DNA of 64,000 bases. Source: Longimicrobium sp. (GTDB lineage Bacteria; Gemmatimonadota; Gemmatimonadetes; Longimicrobiales; Longimicrobiaceae). The DNA lies in assembly GCA_036389135.1 (NCBI GenBank), contig DASVQP010000003.1:57612-121611 (forward strand), read 5' to 3'. The notes beneath the pieces are model-generated. The model did not search any database, was not told the origin of the DNA, and saw only the letters and a program-made list of their open reading frames with translations. The translations under genes were made by a program, and so were the position numbers. Shown in pieces: positions 1 to 8,049 of the stretch (position 1 is its first letter; the number at the start of each line of letters is the position of its first letter).

Positions 1-386
1 ACGAGATGCAGCCCTTTCAGAACGCCATCTTCCGCGTGGAGGCCACCGGCGCGCAGCTCCGCGCCGCGCTGGAGAACGCCGTCGCCACCGGCCGCCCCAC
101 GGCGCACGTCTCGGGGATGACCGTCGCCTACGACTCAGCGGCGCCGCAGGGAAGCCGCATCCGCTCCGTGCGCCTGGACGGCGGCCGCGAGCTGGGCGAC
201 GCGGACCGGGTGACGCTGGGCCTCACCGAGTTCATGGCGCAGGGCGGCGAGCGCTACACCTCGCTCGCCGCCGGCCGCCGCACCGCCACCGGCCTGGTGG
301 ACCTGAACGTCCTGATCGACCACATGCGCTCGCTGCCGCAGCCCGTGCAGCCCCCGGCCGTCGGGCGCTGGCGCCTGGTGCGGTGA
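1..386 (+). CDS. 5'-nucleotidase/UshA-type phosphoesterase, C-terminal end (partial)
   Basis: The reading frame is open from the window edge, so the true start lies upstream. The first residues (EMQPFQNAIFRVEATGAQL) match the conserved start of the 5'-nucleotidase C-terminal domain, where a PFxN motif is followed by a TGxxL helix. This domain binds the nucleobase in UshA-like periplasmic nucleotidases, which hydrolyse nucleotides or cyclic nucleotides outside the cytoplasm. The metal-binding domain is outside the window. The stop overlaps the GTG start of the next gene by four bases, which suggests co-transcription. Confidence 0.8.
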   Translation, partial: EMQPFQNAIFRVEATGAQLRAALENAVATGRPTAHVSGMTVAYDSAAPQGSRIRSVRLDGGRELGDADRVTLGLTEFMAQGGERYTSLAAGRRTATGLVDLNVLIDHMRSLPQPVQPPAVGRWRLVR

Positions 387-1447
387 CGGGGGTGACGCGC
401 GCCGCCCTCGCCGCGCTCCTCCTGGCCGCGTGCGACGGCGCGGCGGCCGCGCGCGAGACTCCGCCGGCGGCGCAGGTGGTGCGGCGCCCGCCTCCCGGCG
501 ACACCCTCAAGTTCGCGGAGGCGGTGCGCAGGGGCGCGGAGCTCCCGCGGCTCACCGGGATGCTGGTGGCGCAGGACGGGCGCGTGGTGGCGGAAGAGTA
601 CTGGCGCGGCGGCGCGGCCACCCGGCGTACCAACATCAAGTCCGCCTCCAAGAGCGTCCTTTCCGCGCTGGTGGGGATCGCCGCCGGCGAGGGAAAGCTG
701 CGCGTGGACCAGCCGGTCGCCGAGATCCTGCCTGAGCACTTCGGGCCCGGCACCGATCCCCGCAAGCGCGCCATCACCGTGGGGCACCTGGTGTCGATGA
801 CGGCGGGGCTGGAGAGCACCTCGTTCGACAACTACGGCGAGTGGGTGCAGAGCCGCGACTGGGTGCGCGATGCGCTCCGCCGCCCGCTGGAGGCCGCTCC
901 CGGCGAGCGGATGATCTACAGCACCGGGAGCACGCACCTCCTTTCCGCGGTGCTGACGCGCGCCACGGGCAGCAGCACCTGGGCGTACGCGGTGGAGAAG
1001 CTGGGCGAGCCGCTGGGCATCACCATCCCCCGCTGGCAGCGCGATCCGCAGGGGATCTACTTCGGCGGCAACGACATGTACCTCACGCCGCGCGCCATGC
1101 TCGCGTTCGGCGAGCTGTACCGCAACGGCGGCGTGCACCAGGGGCGGCAGATCGTTCCCCGCGAGTGGGTGAGCGAGTCCATGAAGCCGCGCGGCGCATC
1201 CGATTACAGCGGCTTCGACTACGGGTACGGGTGGTGGCTGCGCCAGTCCGGGCGGCACGAGATCTACTTCGCCTGGGGCTACGGCGGGCAGCACATCTTC
1301 GTGGCTCCCTCGCTCGGCTTGACGGCCGTCTTCACCTCCATCTCCGAAGGTCCGCGCGAGCGCGGCCACCTCCCGGCCATCCACGCCATCGTCGACGAGC
1401 AGCTCGTCCCCGCGGCCGAGGCGGCGCGGGAGTGGCGCGGAAGATGA
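383..1447 (+). CDS. Serine hydrolase lipoprotein of the beta-lactamase/6-aminohexanoate-dimer hydrolase family
   Basis: 354 residues starting with GTG; a second GTG nine bases later is equally possible. A signal peptide ends in a lipobox (LLLAAC, Cys17), so the enzyme is probably membrane-anchored in the periplasm or outer membrane. The nucleophile motif SxxK is S87-A-S-K90, a YST motif follows near residue 180, and a GYGGQ motif near residue 300 occupies the place of the KTG box. These mark a penicillin-binding-fold serine hydrolase (class C beta-lactamase, esterase or amide hydrolase); the substrate cannot be told. It overlaps the end of the nucleotidase gene. Confidence 0.85.
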   Translation: MTGVTRAALAALLLAACDGAAAARETPPAAQVVRRPPPGDTLKFAEAVRRGAELPRLTGMLVAQDGRVVAEEYWRGGAATRRTNIKSASKSVLSALVGIAAGEGKLRVDQPVAEILPEHFGPGTDPRKRAITVGHLVSMTAGLESTSFDNYGEWVQSRDWVRDALRRPLEAAPGERMIYSTGSTHLLSAVLTRATGSSTWAYAVEKLGEPLGITIPRWQRDPQGIYFGGNDMYLTPRAMLAFGELYRNGGVHQGRQIVPREWVSESMKPRGASDYSGFDYGYGWWLRQSGRHEIYFAWGYGGQHIFVAPSLGLTAVFTSISEGPRERGHLPAIHAIVDEQLVPAAEAAREWRGR

Positions 1448-1526
1448 TCTGCCCCATTTGCCGGGCGGGCCCCGGGCCCCATGTTGAGGGCGGCACGCCG
1501 ATCTCATTCCCCCCAAGGAGCCGCCC

Positions 1527-2042
1527 TTGAGCACCGTGACCGCCCCGGCCCTGCCGGACGCCGCCCGCGCCGAGGCGTTCCGCGCCAACATGCGCAGCCG
1601 CGCCCGGATGCGGGCCTACTTCATGGCCAGGCTGCCGCTGGCCTGGTTCGCCGGGCTGCGGGTGCGCCACCTGGACGCGGCGCGCTGCGATGTGGTGGTG
1701 CCGCGCGGCTGGCGCACGCAGAACCCCTTTCGCAGCACCTACTTCGCCGCGCAGGCCATGGCCGCCGAGCTGTCGACCGGCGCCCTGGCGATGGCTGCCG
1801 TGCAGGGGGCCGGCGCTCCCGTCTCCATGCTGGTGACCGAGATGAGGGCGTCGTTCGGCAAGAAGGCGGTGTCCGACGCCGTCTTCACCTGCGCGGATGG
1901 GGAGCTCATCGCCGCCGCCGTGGCGGAAACGCTGCGCACCGGCGAGGGCACCACCGCGGAGACGACCAGCGTGGGGCGGATGGAGGATGGCACGGAGGTG
2001 GCAACCTTTGTCTTCACCTGGTCGTTCAAGCGCAAGAACTGA
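1527..2042 (+). CDS. DUF4442-type hot-dog thioesterase-like protein
   Basis: 171 residues from a TTG start, chosen because AAGGAG sits six bases upstream. The length, the central stretch TQNPFRSTYFAAQAMAAEL and the C-terminal FVFTWSFKRKN pattern fit the DUF4442 family of hot-dog-fold proteins, which resemble PaaI/YiiD thioesterases. The family is usually proposed to act on acyl thioesters, but no substrate is known. It is followed by two other short genes on the same strand. Confidence 0.65.
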   Translation: MSTVTAPALPDAARAEAFRANMRSRARMRAYFMARLPLAWFAGLRVRHLDAARCDVVVPRGWRTQNPFRSTYFAAQAMAAELSTGALAMAAVQGAGAPVSMLVTEMRASFGKKAVSDAVFTCADGELIAAAVAETLRTGEGTTAETTSVGRMEDGTEVATFVFTWSFKRKN

Positions 2043-2119
2043 GAAGTCGTCTATTACCGGCTCGATCAACCACGGCCCGCACGGGCCGCACGGGGTCGTC
2101 CGCACGAGAGGAGGCACGC

Positions 2120-2296
2120 ATGGCACGACGCCCCAACTATGGCTTCGAGAAGCGTCAGAAGGAGATGCTGAAGCAGCAGAAAAAGGACGAGAAGGAAGAG
2201 AAGAAGCGCGCCCGCAAGGAGCGCGAGGCGGAGGGCGGGGTGGAGGAGGGGGCGGAGGACGACGGCACCGCGGCGGACGACGACGAGGACGCCTGA
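2120..2296 (+). CDS. Small highly charged protein
   Basis: 58 residues with an AGGAGG ribosome-binding site directly upstream of the ATG. The N-terminal half is rich in Lys, Arg and Gln (MARRPNYGFEKRQKEM), the C-terminal half is almost all Glu and Asp. Short proteins with this MARRPNYGFEKRQKE opening recur in Gemmatimonadota and some Deltaproteobacteria as far as I recall; no function is known. The bipolar charge suggests a disordered nucleic-acid- or ribosome-binding protein, which is speculation. Confidence 0.65.
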   Translation: MARRPNYGFEKRQKEMLKQQKKDEKEEKKRARKEREAEGGVEEGAEDDGTAADDDEDA

Positions 2297-2325
2297 GGGT
2301 GGCCGCCGAACCCGGCGCGCCGGCA

Positions 2326-2913
2326 ATGGACGGTTTGGACCCTGAGCTCCGCGCCCGCATCGCCGCGCTGAGCGACGAGGGGTGGGAGATCTGGGAGCGC
2401 TTCGACGTGGACGTGCGGCGGAACGACTGGCACCCCTTCGTCCCGGCGGACTACGAGCGCGTGCTGGAGGCGCTCGTGGCGCAGCGCGGGGCGGGGCTGC
2501 GCTTCCTGGAGTGGGGCTCGGCGACGGGGGTCATCACCATCATGGCCGACCTGCTGGGCTACGAGGCCTGGGGGATCGAGCTGGACCCGGCGCTGGTGGA
2601 GGTGGCGCGCGGCCTGGCGTCGCGGTACGGCTCGGGGGCGCGGTTCGCGGCGGGGAGCTTCATCCCCTCCGGCTACCGCTACCGCCCCGCCGACGGCGAC
2701 GGGCGCCTGGGGACGATCGGCCACGGCGCCTCCGCCTACCCCGAGCTGGGCCATCCGCTGGAGGACTTCGACGTGGTGTACGCCTACCCCTGGGGCGGCG
2801 AGGAGGCGATGATGATCGACCTGATGCGCGCCTACGGCGGCCGCGGCGCGCGCCTCCTCCTGCACGGCGGCGAGGGCGTGCGCATCTACCGCGACGGCAA
2901 GCCCGTGCCATAA
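2326..2913 (+). CDS. SAM-dependent methyltransferase-like protein
   Basis: 195 residues. LEWGSATGVITIMADLLG is a Rossmann motif-I loop (E-x-G-x-x-x-G) and GIELDP fits motif II, whose acidic residue binds the SAM ribose. FDVVYAYPW is at the place of motif IV. The protein is short for a full methyltransferase and no substrate domain is evident. It starts 29 bases after the small charged protein and probably shares its transcript. Confidence 0.65.
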   Translation: MDGLDPELRARIAALSDEGWEIWERFDVDVRRNDWHPFVPADYERVLEALVAQRGAGLRFLEWGSATGVITIMADLLGYEAWGIELDPALVEVARGLASRYGSGARFAAGSFIPSGYRYRPADGDGRLGTIGHGASAYPELGHPLEDFDVVYAYPWGGEEAMMIDLMRAYGGRGARLLLHGGEGVRIYRDGKPVP

Positions 2914-2956
2914 GGAATACCGTCTCGACAGCGCCCGCGCGGTCAGAAGATCAAGG

Positions 2957-3031
2957 TGTCACGCAAAGGCGCGAAGACGCCAAGGAAGACATAGAAGTGC
3001 TTTCTTTGCGCCTTTGCGCCTTCGCGTGAGA
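2957..3031 (+). repeat. Intergenic inverted repeat, CACGCAAAGGCGCGAAG word family
   Basis: Two arms, one beginning CACGCAAAGGCGCGAAG and the other ending CTTCGCGTGAGAC, are near reverse complements around a loop of about 20 bases. The RNA would fold into a long hairpin between the methyltransferase-like gene and the convergent HMG-CoA reductase region. It may act as a bidirectional terminator. It belongs to a class of word-array inverted repeats found throughout the window. Confidence 0.75.
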
Positions 3032-3072
3032 CCCTTTTCCTCTCCATTCACCCGGGTTGAGTCAGTCGCGCT

Positions 3073-3252
3073 TCACACCGCCACCGGTTCGGCCACGATG
3101 GACGGAACCGCGTCGGAGGCGATGGTGCGGCCGCGGCCGTCGGCGGGGCCCATCTCCTCCACGCCGCCGGGGTAGACGAAGGAGTCGCGCGGAGCGTAGA
3201 AGCACGACCCGGCCACCACCTGCAGCGGGGCGGCGGGGCGGAGCGCGTACAC
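3073..3252 (-). CDS. Small unrecognised ORF downstream of HMG-CoA reductase
   Basis: Coding-like reading frame just after the reductase gene. The GTG at 3252 gives 59 residues; the coding-looking phase (EAPFSSVEFLEPGHPVY) continues up to the reductase stop but has no ATG, GTG or TTG there, only an ATA. Either the start is non-canonical, the protein starts at the internal GTG, or a small frameshift separates it from the reductase. The product contains SCFYAPRDSFVYPGG and is not recognised. Confidence 0.35.
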   Translation of the reverse strand: MYALRPAAPLQVVAGSCFYAPRDSFVYPGGVEEMGPADGRGRTIASDAVPSIVAEPVAV

Positions 3253-3302
3253 CGGGTGGCCGGGCTCCAGGAACTCGACCGACGAAAACGGTGCTTCCGC
3301 CG

Positions 3303-4565
3303 TTATCCCACCGGCCCGCGCCCCAGCCGCTGGTGCGCCGCGGCGAACTCCCCCGAGGCCAGCGCCCCCACGATCGACACCTCCCCGGCCAGCGCCACCG
3401 CCGCGCAGATCTCCGCGAACCGCCCCGCCTTTCCCGCCCCCACGCAGTCCAGGATCGCCAGGCACTCGCGCGCGGTGGGAAGGCGCGTGCCGCCGCCCAC
3501 CGTCCCCACGATCAGGTTGGGGAGGGTGAGCGCGACGTACAGGTCGCCGTCGCGCACCTCCATGCGCAGCACGGCCAGGCTGGCCTCGGCCACGCACGCC
3601 ACGTCCTGCCCGCACGCCACAAAGAGCGCGGCGAGCGCGTTGGCCACGTGGCTGCTGGCCCCCATCGCACCGGTCTGCACCCCGCCCAGCAGCCCCATCC
3701 GCCAGCAGTCGCACATGCGCTCGGGGGTGGCGCGGAGGCCGCGCGTCACCAGCGTCCGCGGGAGGAGCGCCTCGGCGGTCACCCTGCGCCCGCGGGTGTG
3801 GAGGAAGCGCGCGGCGGATGCCTTCTTGTCGCCGGAGAGGTTTGACTCCACGAACCAGTACTCCGGCCGCACCGGGGTCCGGTCCAGGATCTCGCGGCAG
3901 ATGGCGGCCGTCGCAAAGGTCACCATGTTCTGCCCCGCCGCGTCGCCGGTGCGAAAGGAGAACATCAGGTAGACGTGGTTCGCCTCCAGGTGCGCGCGCA
4001 TCCACACCAGCCGCCCGTAGCGCGACTCGCGCGCGGCGATCTCGCGAAAGAGCTCCACCCGATGCGAGGCCCACTCCGCGAAGCGCGCCGCCTGCGCCAG
4101 CGTCCCGAAGGCGAAGGCGGGCGCGCGCTGCACCTCTTCCTCCACCAGCATGCACACCGCGCCCCCGGCACGCGAAAGGATGCGCGCCCCGCGGTCGTAG
4201 CTCGCCACCAGCGCCCCCTCGGAGGTGGCGAGCGGCACGAACACGTCCTCGCGCAGGTGCAGCCCGTTCACGCGCAACGGCCCGATCAGCCCCACCGGCA
4301 GCTGCGCCATCCCCACGAAGTGCTCCACGTTGCCGCGCAGCGCCTCCGGGTCCGGCGTCCCGCCGCGCCCCTCCAGGTGCGGCACCTCCACCCCACGCCC
4401 GCGCAGGAACGCGATCCGCCGCGCCTGCCCGGCACGCGTCGAGTCGAGCGGCGCGGGAACGCGAAGGGGCACCGGGCGCTCGCGCGGCGGCACGGGGGCC
4501 AGGCGCGCTTCCCAATCGTGGTACGCTGCGGGGTCTCTGTCGTCCATCGAGCTGGAAGCCGGCAT
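3303..4565 (-). CDS. Hydroxymethylglutaryl-CoA reductase
   Basis: 420 residues, the size of a catalytic-domain-only enzyme. It reduces HMG-CoA to mevalonate with NAD(P)H. Family motifs occur in order: VGMAQLPVGLIGPL near residue 85, ATSEGALVAS with the catalytic Glu near 115, SGDKKAS with the catalytic Lys near 247, GQDVACVAEAS with the catalytic Asp near 319, GTVGGGTRLP near 350, and a His in FAAAHQRLGR near 408. All four catalytic residues are present. The start is uncertain: a second Met six residues in is an alternative, and neither has a strong ribosome-binding site. No other mevalonate gene is adjacent. Confidence 0.88.
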   Translation of the reverse strand: MPASSSMDDRDPAAYHDWEARLAPVPPRERPVPLRVPAPLDSTRAGQARRIAFLRGRGVEVPHLEGRGGTPDPEALRGNVEHFVGMAQLPVGLIGPLRVNGLHLREDVFVPLATSEGALVASYDRGARILSRAGGAVCMLVEEEVQRAPAFAFGTLAQAARFAEWASHRVELFREIAARESRYGRLVWMRAHLEANHVYLMFSFRTGDAAGQNMVTFATAAICREILDRTPVRPEYWFVESNLSGDKKASAARFLHTRGRRVTAEALLPRTLVTRGLRATPERMCDCWRMGLLGGVQTGAMGASSHVANALAALFVACGQDVACVAEASLAVLRMEVRDGDLYVALTLPNLIVGTVGGGTRLPTARECLAILDCVGAGKAGRFAEICAAVALAGEVSIVGALASGEFAAAHQRLGRGPVG

Positions 4566-4682
4566 CCGTGGATCATCGCGAACCCGCCCCTAGCCGCACG
4601 CTCCGGGCCGGACGCGGAGCGGGAGGGGAGATCACGGCGGGTTTTCCGGATGAATGCGGGACTTCGGCAGGCTCTGGAGCGG

Positions 4683-5189
4683 CTATTCGGACGGCGTGAC
4701 GGGCGTGGAGGTGCCGGGCGGAACCGGACTTTCCGGATTGAACACGTCGAACAGCTCCGCCGTCGCCGCGACGTTCAGGCGCCGGTCCGCGGACCCGAAC
4801 TGGAAATCGACCCAGGCCGGCGCCTGGCGCCTTGCGGCCAGTCCTGTCGCGAGGTGGATCGCGTCGATAGCGCGGAGACGGTGCCGGCGTGTAAGCTCCG
4901 CGGCGCGCTCGAGCAAGCGCGGCTTCGGCTCCAACAGGTGATAGCCGGCGAAGTCCGTGGCGATGCGGTTCCACACCTCTTCCGCCTGCTCGGGGGTGAT
5001 TTCACCCGCGAAGGTGCGCCGGGAGACCGCGGAGACGGCCTCGACGAACGCAATCCTCGAGGTAGCCACCCGTGTTCCGGACGACTCGGCCGACAGATCT
5101 CGAATGACTTGACGCACCACCTCGGTTCCTTCTTCCCAGAAATACGCCTTCACCAGCACGCTGGCATCAAAGTAGTAGTACCTCACCAC
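4683..5189 (-). CDS. PIN-domain (VapC-like) ribonuclease toxin
   Basis: 168 residues. The N-terminal YYFDASVLVKAYF carries the first PIN acidic residue (Asp8), a Glu follows in FVEAVSAVSR, and RAIDAIHLATG supplies the third, so a metal-dependent RNase active site looks intact. The upstream gene overlaps it by seven bases, the usual antitoxin-toxin layout. It is longer than a typical VapC; the extra 20 residues at the C-terminus are Pro/Thr/Ser rich. Confidence 0.8.
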   Translation of the reverse strand: MVRYYYFDASVLVKAYFWEEGTEVVRQVIRDLSAESSGTRVATSRIAFVEAVSAVSRRTFAGEITPEQAEEVWNRIATDFAGYHLLEPKPRLLERAAELTRRHRLRAIDAIHLATGLAARRQAPAWVDFQFGSADRRLNVAATAELFDVFNPESPVPPGTSTPVTPSE

Positions 5190-5473
5190 TCGTACTCTTC
5201 GCGCTCTTCGATGACTGCGGCGCTTAGCGAGGTATTCGCCCGCAGCGGTTCGGGCAGGATGCGGTTCGGAACTGGCCTGCCCGGCGTGACCTCAATCCCT
5301 TCCTGCGCGAGTCCTCTGATGAATTCCTGAACGTCCGGCGGCAAATCGCTCAAGTCTGGCAGCTCGATGGCCGGCTCATCCTCCAGCATCGGGATACTCT
5401 CCGACGGCTGGAGTCTGTTCAGCAACCCATCGTCGTACTTGGCGAGGTCCGCGGTCTGCTTGTCTTCCATCAT
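5183..5473 (-). CDS. Probable antitoxin of the PIN-domain toxin
   Basis: 96 residues; the start was set at 5473 because AAGGAG lies seven bases upstream. The protein is acidic with a Leu/Asp-rich centre (AIELPDLSDLPPDVQEF). No DNA-binding fold is recognised, so the role rests on its position: it precedes and overlaps the PIN-domain gene. A longer version starting at 5521 is possible. Confidence 0.6.
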   Translation of the reverse strand: MMEDKQTADLAKYDDGLLNRLQPSESIPMLEDEPAIELPDLSDLPPDVQEFIRGLAQEGIEVTPGRPVPNRILPEPLRANTSLSAAVIEEREEYEW

Positions 5474-5581
5474 CGGAAAGCTCCTTGGTGGCGTGTGTTC
5501 GTACGCCATAGAATACCGCATTGCCTAAGGTGCGGTTCCTACCGCTTTTACGCGCTTGGAAGCTGCCAGCGGGAGACCAAA

Positions 5582-6439
5582 CTATGCCGCGTCGGCCGCC
5601 TTGAGAGCTTCGCGGGCCGCGCGGTAGCCTTCCTCCAGGAAGTACTGCGTGCGGCCGAAGTCCCAGCCGCCCAGGTGGCCGATGCGGGGGCGGATGTAGA
5701 CCACCGGCGGTCCCTGCCAGCCGTCCAGGCAGCGCTTTCGCTGCTCCTGAAGGTTGAGCGTGAGGACGCGCTCGTGGATGGCGACCATGCCGCGCTCGAA
5801 GTACTTCTCGGCCGGGGGCGTCATCTCGGAGCCGACGTCGACGGCGATGATGCGGCCGGCGCCCCAGGCGGCGGCCTGGCGCACGGGGAGCACGTCCAGC
5901 ACCCCGCCGTCCACCAGCACGTCGCCTGCGATGCGCGCGGGGGGGAAGTAGATGGGGATGGCGCACGATGCGTACACGGCGTCCACCACCGGCACCTCCT
6001 CGTCGGCGCCGCTGCCGAACCACACCTCGTTGCCGGTGATGAGCGAGACCGCGTTGAGGCGGAGCGGCTTCTGGAGCTCGGAGAAGGCCTGGATGGGGAG
6101 GGTGCGCTCCAGGTAGCCGCGGAAGTGGTCGCCGCGGAACACCGCTTCCTCGCGCACGCCGCCGAAGAGCACGGCGCGCCGGTTTATGGCCACGATGTCG
6201 TCCTTGGTGAGGTTGCGGGCCAGTTCGGCCAGCTCGCGCCACCCCCAGCCGGAGGCGAGCCCGGTGGCCATCATCGACCCGATGCTGGTGCCGATGAAGG
6301 CGCTCACCTCGATGCCGGCCTCCTGCAGCGCCTTCCACACGCCGATGTGGGCCACGCCCTTCATCCCCCCGCCGCCCAGCACCAGCACGGTGCCGCCCAC
6401 CGGCGCGGAAAGTGGAAGCGGGTTCTGCGGTTCGGGCAT
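5582..6439 (-). CDS. Patatin-like phospholipase
   Basis: 285 residues from the second Met, which follows a Pro/His-rich stretch unlikely to be coding. The oxyanion-hole motif GGGGMKG is at residues 22-28, the nucleophile elbow GTSIG at 50-54 (Ser52), and the catalytic Asp is in DGG near residue 176. This is the Ser-Asp dyad of bacterial patatins (RssA/YlbK type) that hydrolyse acyl esters of lipids. No signal peptide is seen, so it is probably cytoplasmic. Confidence 0.88.
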   Translation of the reverse strand: MPEPQNPLPLSAPVGGTVLVLGGGGMKGVAHIGVWKALQEAGIEVSAFIGTSIGSMMATGLASGWGWRELAELARNLTKDDIVAINRRAVLFGGVREEAVFRGDHFRGYLERTLPIQAFSELQKPLRLNAVSLITGNEVWFGSGADEEVPVVDAVYASCAIPIYFPPARIAGDVLVDGGVLDVLPVRQAAAWGAGRIIAVDVGSEMTPPAEKYFERGMVAIHERVLTLNLQEQRKRCLDGWQGPPVVYIRPRIGHLGGWDFGRTQYFLEEGYRAAREALKAADAA

Positions 6440-6514
6440 GGTGGCGGTGTGTGCGGGGTGAGGGGGGGCGTGTGGAGGATGGTGCGCGGGAAGCATGCCC
6501 GAAAGTCCGGTTGT

Positions 6515-6730
6515 TTACGGAGCGAACGCCCACCATGCGAACATCAAGGGGAGCAGTCCGCAAAAGACCGCGGCCGCGCCGTCCAGCAGCATGAAGCCGC
6601 GCCGTACGGCGCCGGCGTCACGGAACTTCGTGATCCGCTGCCGGCGGAAGGCGGGCGAGAAGAGGAAGCACCAGAACGCCGCGCAGTAGCCGAGTATCTC
6701 TCCCACTTCAAGGATGTCCATCGATCTCAT
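6515..6730 (-). CDS. Small two-helix membrane protein
   Basis: 71 residues with two hydrophobic segments, ILGYCAAFWCFLFSPAF near the N-terminus and GAAAVFCGLLPLMFAWWAF at the C-terminus, joined by a basic loop. A start at 6721 is also possible. Not recognised; it lies just upstream of the patatin gene on the same strand. Confidence 0.5.
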   Translation of the reverse strand: MRSMDILEVGEILGYCAAFWCFLFSPAFRRQRITKFRDAGAVRRGFMLLDGAAAVFCGLLPLMFAWWAFAP

Positions 6731-6897
6731 CCAGGCGAAGGGAACCCGCGCGATCCACGATCTCTCTACTCCGCCGCGGCCCGGCCGGTTTCGCGGCGCG
6801 AACGCAAGGTGAAGCGATGAAAAGGGTTCCGGTTTGCCGCGGGGTACGTTACCTTGCGGGTCTTGCCGCACGACCCACCCCCAAAAACCGAGCCGCC

Positions 6898-7350
6898 ATG
6901 CGCATCCTACTTGCCGCAGTCGTCCTTTCCTGCGGCGCCGCCTCCGCCGCATCGGCGCAGCAGGCCGACAGCACGAAGCAGAGCGGCCAGCCGGCCGCCG
7001 TCACAGTCCTGGTGGTGAACCGCACGACCGACGAGCTACGCGTGAGCGGCCGCGGCGCGAGCTCGGTGCGGATTACGGCGGGGAGCAGCGGGTGCGTGAA
7101 GCTGCGCGGCAACAGCGGCGACGTGGTGCTCAACGCGGAGATCGTGGGAAGCGACGTGGGGGTCACGACGACTACGCGCCCGGCGGGCTCGGACGAGCCC
7201 GGCGGCTCCCCTCGCGGCACGGCGCGCCGCCGCACCATGCGCTCCGAGGCGTTCGCGGCCTCGGCGGCGCCGGCGTGGGAGTGGACGATCGCGGGGTATA
7301 CGGCCGACCAGGCACAGGTGGTTCCGGCCGCCACGGCCTGCTCCAACTGA
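6898..7350 (+). CDS. Secreted protein of unknown function
   Basis: 150 residues starting MRILLAAVVLSCGAASA, a clear Sec signal peptide with an ASAQQ-like cleavage site. The mature part has Val/Thr-rich beta strands (AVTVLVVNRTTDELRV) suggesting a small beta-sandwich, then a Ser/Arg/Thr-rich linker and AWEWTIAGYTADQ. Not recognised. It ends just before a strong bidirectional terminator. Confidence 0.6.
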   Translation: MRILLAAVVLSCGAASAASAQQADSTKQSGQPAAVTVLVVNRTTDELRVSGRGASSVRITAGSSGCVKLRGNSGDVVLNAEIVGSDVGVTTTTRPAGSDEPGGSPRGTARRRTMRSEAFAASAAPAWEWTIAGYTADQAQVVPAATACSN

Positions 7351-7371
7351 CGCAGCGCGGCACCTGGGAAG

Positions 7372-7408
7372 AGAGAGGGGGGGAGCCCACGGGGCTCCCC
7401 CCCTCTCC
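7372..7408 (+). terminator. Bidirectional hairpin terminator
   Basis: A perfect stem GAGAGGGGGGGAGCCC / GGGCTCCCCCCCTCTC around a four-base loop (ACGG region). It lies between two convergent genes and can serve both. Confidence 0.8.
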
Positions 7409-7419
7409 GCATCTGGACT

Positions 7420-7686
7420 CTACTGGACCATCTGGATGGTGAAGCGATCGGGGGCCACCGCGTGCTTGTGGAACCTCAGCGGGAAGGGCGTGCCCACGAT
7501 CTTCATCTGCCGGACCTTCTCCACCGTGACGGGGATGCCGCCGATGGTGAGCATCTCCGCGAGGGCCACGACGGTAAGCTGCTCGGTGCGCTCGCCGTTT
7601 GCGCCGTTGCGGCCAAGCTCTGTCACCTCAAAGGTGACGAGGTCATCCTCCCTCGCAACGGCTTTCCATCTCTCGTCCCGGGCCAT
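7420..7686 (-). CDS. Conserved-looking small protein of unknown function
   Basis: 88 residues beginning MARDERWKAVAREDD, with AGGAG eight bases upstream of the ATG. Alternating beta and alpha segments (LVTFEVTELG, EQLTVVALAEML, VTVEKVRQMKIV) suggest a compact fold. Not recognised. It is divergent from the suf operon. Confidence 0.55.
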   Translation of the reverse strand: MARDERWKAVAREDDLVTFEVTELGRNGANGERTEQLTVVALAEMLTIGGIPVTVEKVRQMKIVGTPFPLRFHKHAVAPDRFTIQMVQ

Positions 7687-7870
7687 TGGCTCATCTCCTG
7701 GAGGGGGTGCGTCCACTTCGCGGACGGCGGGCGCGGCCGCTCGGCGGCGCCGGAGCGGGGAAGCTGCGCCCGGCCGCGGCGAAGCTGCAGCCTTGCGGCA
7801 CACGCGAGCACAACCCCCGCATCATTCTTGCGACCCGGCCGCACCCCCTTTCCGTGACGCGAGGGGATGC

Positions 7871-7899
7871 TTGACGCGGGCGGGGAGCGGGGGTAGCTT
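7871..7899 (+). promoter_or_regulatory. Predicted sigma-70-type promoter of the suf operon
   Basis: TTGACG at 7871-7876 and TAGCTT at 7894-7899, separated by 17 bases. The leader to sufC is about 145 bases. No competing box pair was seen between here and the sufC start. Confidence 0.55.
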
Positions 7900-7906
7900 G
7901 CCCCCT

Positions 7907-7925
7907 GATACGGAGAATCATTATT
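7907..7925 (+). promoter_or_regulatory. Fur-box-like operator at the suf transcription start
   Basis: GATACGGAGAATCATTATT matches the classical 19-base Fur consensus at 15 of 19 positions, with nine of ten matching in the right half. It begins about eight bases after the predicted -10 box, where a bound repressor would block transcription. Iron control of suf operons by Fur is known in several bacteria; that it applies here is inference. Confidence 0.5.
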
Positions 7926-8049
7926 GGGAGACGCACCCACGGGGAGCGGAACCCGACGGGCGGGGTACCAGGAGGTTTCCCGCCGAACGCGACGCACAAC
8001 GACTACCGGCCGGCCCCGCGCGGGCCGCCGTCCCAGGAGACCGAACGAG

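Noticed and set aside
3073..4515. Long second minus-strand reading frame through the HMG-CoA reductase gene
   Set aside because: It overlaps the reductase in another frame, is extremely Ala/Arg/Gly-rich and has no family motif. Only its last part, beyond the reductase stop, looks coding.
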